Part shown: positions 41,801 through 42,483 of the stretch, one piece after another | Layout: each line of letters begins with the position of its first letter | Position numbering within the stretch: the stretch's first letter is position 1 | NCBI GenBank assembly: GCA_910587625.1 | Contig: CAJUMW010000001.1 | Span: 122,009-164,491, forward strand | Reading direction: 5' to 3' | From: an uncultured Christensenellaceae bacterium | GTDB taxonomy: Bacteria > Bacillota > Clostridia > Christensenellales > Borkfalkiaceae | Length of the DNA: 42,483 nucleotides | Program-made: the position numbers and the translations under genes | The notes under the pieces: model-generated | The model's input: only the letters and a program-made list of their open reading frames with translations | Told to the model about the DNA's origin: nothing | The model's database searches: none

Positions 41801-42483
41801 TTAAAGGCTGCGCATTGACGGAAATAAGCTTGCCGTTTGTAGGGGAAAGCAGGACGGCAAGAGGCGTTAGCCAAGTATTCGGCTATATCTTTGGATACAC
41901 CTATATAAACAGCAATTATGAAACAATAGAAGGCGCAATATTTCAATATGAAAACGGCTCGTATCGTTATTGGTACTATATCCCTGCGACACTTGAAAAA
42001 GTGACGATAACCGACGTGACAGTTATACCCGAAAAAGCGTTTAACAGCTGTACAATGCTGAAAGAGGTTACATTGAACGGAAATGTAACCACGGTAAATG
42101 CAAGCGCGTTTTCCGAGTGTTCAAATTTGACAACGCTGAACGGCATAGAAAGTTTGGAAAACGTAAACGACTTTGCATTCAGAAATTGCAAAAAATTGCT
42201 CAACTTCCCCACAAGCGCATTGAAGGTAGTAGGGCAGTACTCGTTCTATAACTGCATAAATTTAAGTGAAGTAACGTTTAGTGAAGAATTGCAAAGTATA
42301 GGTGTAGATGCTTTCGTCAACACGGCAATAACGCAGATAGAACTAACGGGCGGCATAACAACCATAGGAGCTTATGCGTTTGCAAACACAGGACTAACAA
42401 CCGTGACAGTACCCGACACCGTAACTATAATTGGAGAAGGCGCATTTAAAGGCTGCGCATTGACGGAAATAAGCTTGCCGTTT
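38884..42483 (+). CDS. Cell-surface lipoprotein with InlB-type and BspA-type leucine-rich repeats (3' truncated by window)
   Basis: The frame is open from GTG 38884 to the last base (1200 codons) and continues outside the window. GGGGA lies before the GTG. The signal peptide ends in the lipobox LLAC (Cys27), followed by an Asn/Gly/Glu-rich linker. Residues about 62-255 and 269-462 are a duplicated block. About eight InlB/Listeria-Bacteroides type repeats end in phrases like DITLYAKW. From about residue 920 BspA-type leucine-rich repeats (LRR_5) begin, such as TTVTVPDTVTTIGEGAFKGC. Such proteins are surface adhesins or host-interaction factors. No enzyme motif is seen. Confidence 0.9.
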   Translation, partial: MKKIIKHLFIAILATLMVTCCFSLLACNIDIPGGNTGNNGENNGNNGGNTDTPNEDNENNEDKNFVDYTLKSLTYSVSGMGDYYIDVENMSATDHATYDSIILTYGKHVYISSNQLKFVDGSVLSVYGTVKYTLDGETVTLLNDALASTFNFVKLSNGKFSIGISQEMAGNTVTCSFDYYAKTATTSTYTVSFDSMGGESVAAQTVKKGGVAQRPSDPQRSGFIFIGWFTDINFSKEYNFSTQVLKDITLYAKWEPNGNSGTPGEDDEDKDFVGYTLKSFTYSVSGLDDYYVDINDMSATDHETFDSIVSMYGKHVNISSNHIKFVDGSVLSSYGTIKYTINGETVTLLNITLASSFNNVKLSNGVFSIGILQVMAGGVVSYTFDYCAPNAILPSYTVSFDCMGGENVAAQKVQKGGFAKKPSAPYRHGYTFDKWYVDEEYSKEYDFSTHVIKDITLYAKWIPLENTVTFETYGGTYVREQTVESGNKIYTPYSPQKVGYTFDGWYADSEFKTAWDFDTLVYENLTLHAKYNPKTYTLTFNLLGGVCETTSKSVTYNAEIGEMPVPERQGFVFDGWYEQQVGGIAFKSSTIYNVAKDYQLYARWLTTITLDADEAGTLEKTQVRAAYKQLQRSIEVLPSPIPINSGISFTGWYTEPGGKGLFHDNDYHYNFEEPVTLYASYIIGISFDSAGGSHVSNILVTKGNTFEPETPRRTGYTFEGWYDETGARYDETTVINRISELYLTAKWTANKITFRFNAQGGSLISNRIYTYDSPLEELPTTQKEGNVFCGWYSYIGGRGNKYDETTICKSTNTITLYAKWTANVTFDYLGATSDNEQEAQQFVYNTAIDIVLPQPYKTGWSFEGWFSQQNGQGTQLTNNALLYPFSTEWNLSGDTTFYAYWVKGTDKRYLSYTTASSGITITGLKDTAIKNLEIPSIINLSPVTAIKQSAFANTGLTTVTVPDTVTTIGEGAFKGCALTEISLPFVGESRTARGVSQVFGYIFGYTYINSNYETIEGAIFQYENGSYRYWYYIPATLEKVTITDVTVIPEKAFNSCTMLKEVTLNGNVTTVNASAFSECSNLTTLNGIESLENVNDFAFRNCKKLLNFPTSALKVVGQYSFYNCINLSEVTFSEELQSIGVDAFVNTAITQIELTGGITTIGAYAFANTGLTTVTVPDTVTIIGEGAFKGCALTEISLPF
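39067..40269 (+). repeat. Intragenic tandem duplication of about 620 bp
   Basis: Segments 39067-39648 and 39688-40269 are homologous at a 621-base (207-codon) offset. Shared landmarks are YTLKSxTYSVSG, MSATDH, YGKHVxISSN, KFVDGSVLS, NGETVTLLN and KDITLYAKW. They differ at many positions, so the duplication is not recent. Each copy joins a unique domain of about 130 residues to one InlB-type repeat. Confidence 0.92.
41734..42483 (+). repeat. Near-identical 105-bp leucine-rich-repeat copies 645 bp apart
   Basis: 41734-41838 and 42379-42483 differ at only two of 105 positions by eye, while the sequence between them is divergent leucine-rich repeats. The second copy is cut by the window end, so the identical stretch may be longer. 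Confidence 0.92.

Overview
This window looks like chromosomal DNA of a low-to-moderate GC Gram-positive anaerobe of the class Clostridia, probably a gut lineage. The evidence is a V/A-type ATP synthase, lipobox lipoproteins, sigma-A promoters close to TTGACA-17-TATAAT, a maltodextrin ABC operon, a mucinase-like M60 peptidase and a BspA/InlB-type surface lipoprotein. An uncultured Christensenellales-like genome would fit, but that placement is inference; no rRNA gene is present to test it.

Layout. 1-2860: end of a V/A-ATPase operon (A, B, D and a small Cys-rich protein) with a terminator. 2863-4104 (-): membrane-anchored Ntn-hydrolase of the choloylglycine hydrolase/acyltransferase type. 4227-4901: a tRNA-Arg(ACG) gene preceded by two identical 201-bp chimeric repeats, each holding the 5' half of the same tRNA, and followed by a copy of its 3' end. 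5023-8273: acetolactate decarboxylase and a KdgT-type permease, divergent from a PucR-type regulator. 8566-21225: a maltodextrin/starch utilisation locus (glycan-binding lipoprotein, LacI-type regulator, GH13 enzyme, binding protein, two permeases, an oversized ATPase, alpha-glucan phosphorylase). 21286-22038: a methyltransferase. 22132-26478: a 1448-residue membrane-anchored M60 peptidase with a histone-H1-like Lys/Pro/Ala repeat tail. 26839-29770: membrane protein, permuted papain-like hydrolase and PepV-type dipeptidase. 29855-33703: NarL-type two-component system, then a PAS/SpoIIE phosphatase and a lipid kinase on the other strand. 33795-38763: tRNA nucleotidyltransferase, a large anchored protein of unknown function, and rpsF-ssb-rpsR. 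38884-end: a lipoprotein with InlB-type and BspA-type repeats that runs off the window.

How the genes work together. The starch locus is coherent: a surface lipoprotein probably binds alpha-glucan, the ABC transporter imports maltodextrin, the cytoplasmic GH13 enzyme trims it and the phosphorylase releases glucose-1-phosphate. A LacI-type operator next to the lipoprotein promoter and the nearby LacI-type gene suggest common control. The M60 protein and the InlB/BspA lipoprotein point to host glycoprotein contact.

The least ordinary features are the tRNA-Arg half-gene repeat array, the H1-like tail on the M60 protein, the 654-residue MalK-like ATPase, a divergent promoter whose two arms share one palindromic -35 hexamer, and several promoters placed so close to start codons that leaderless mRNAs are likely.
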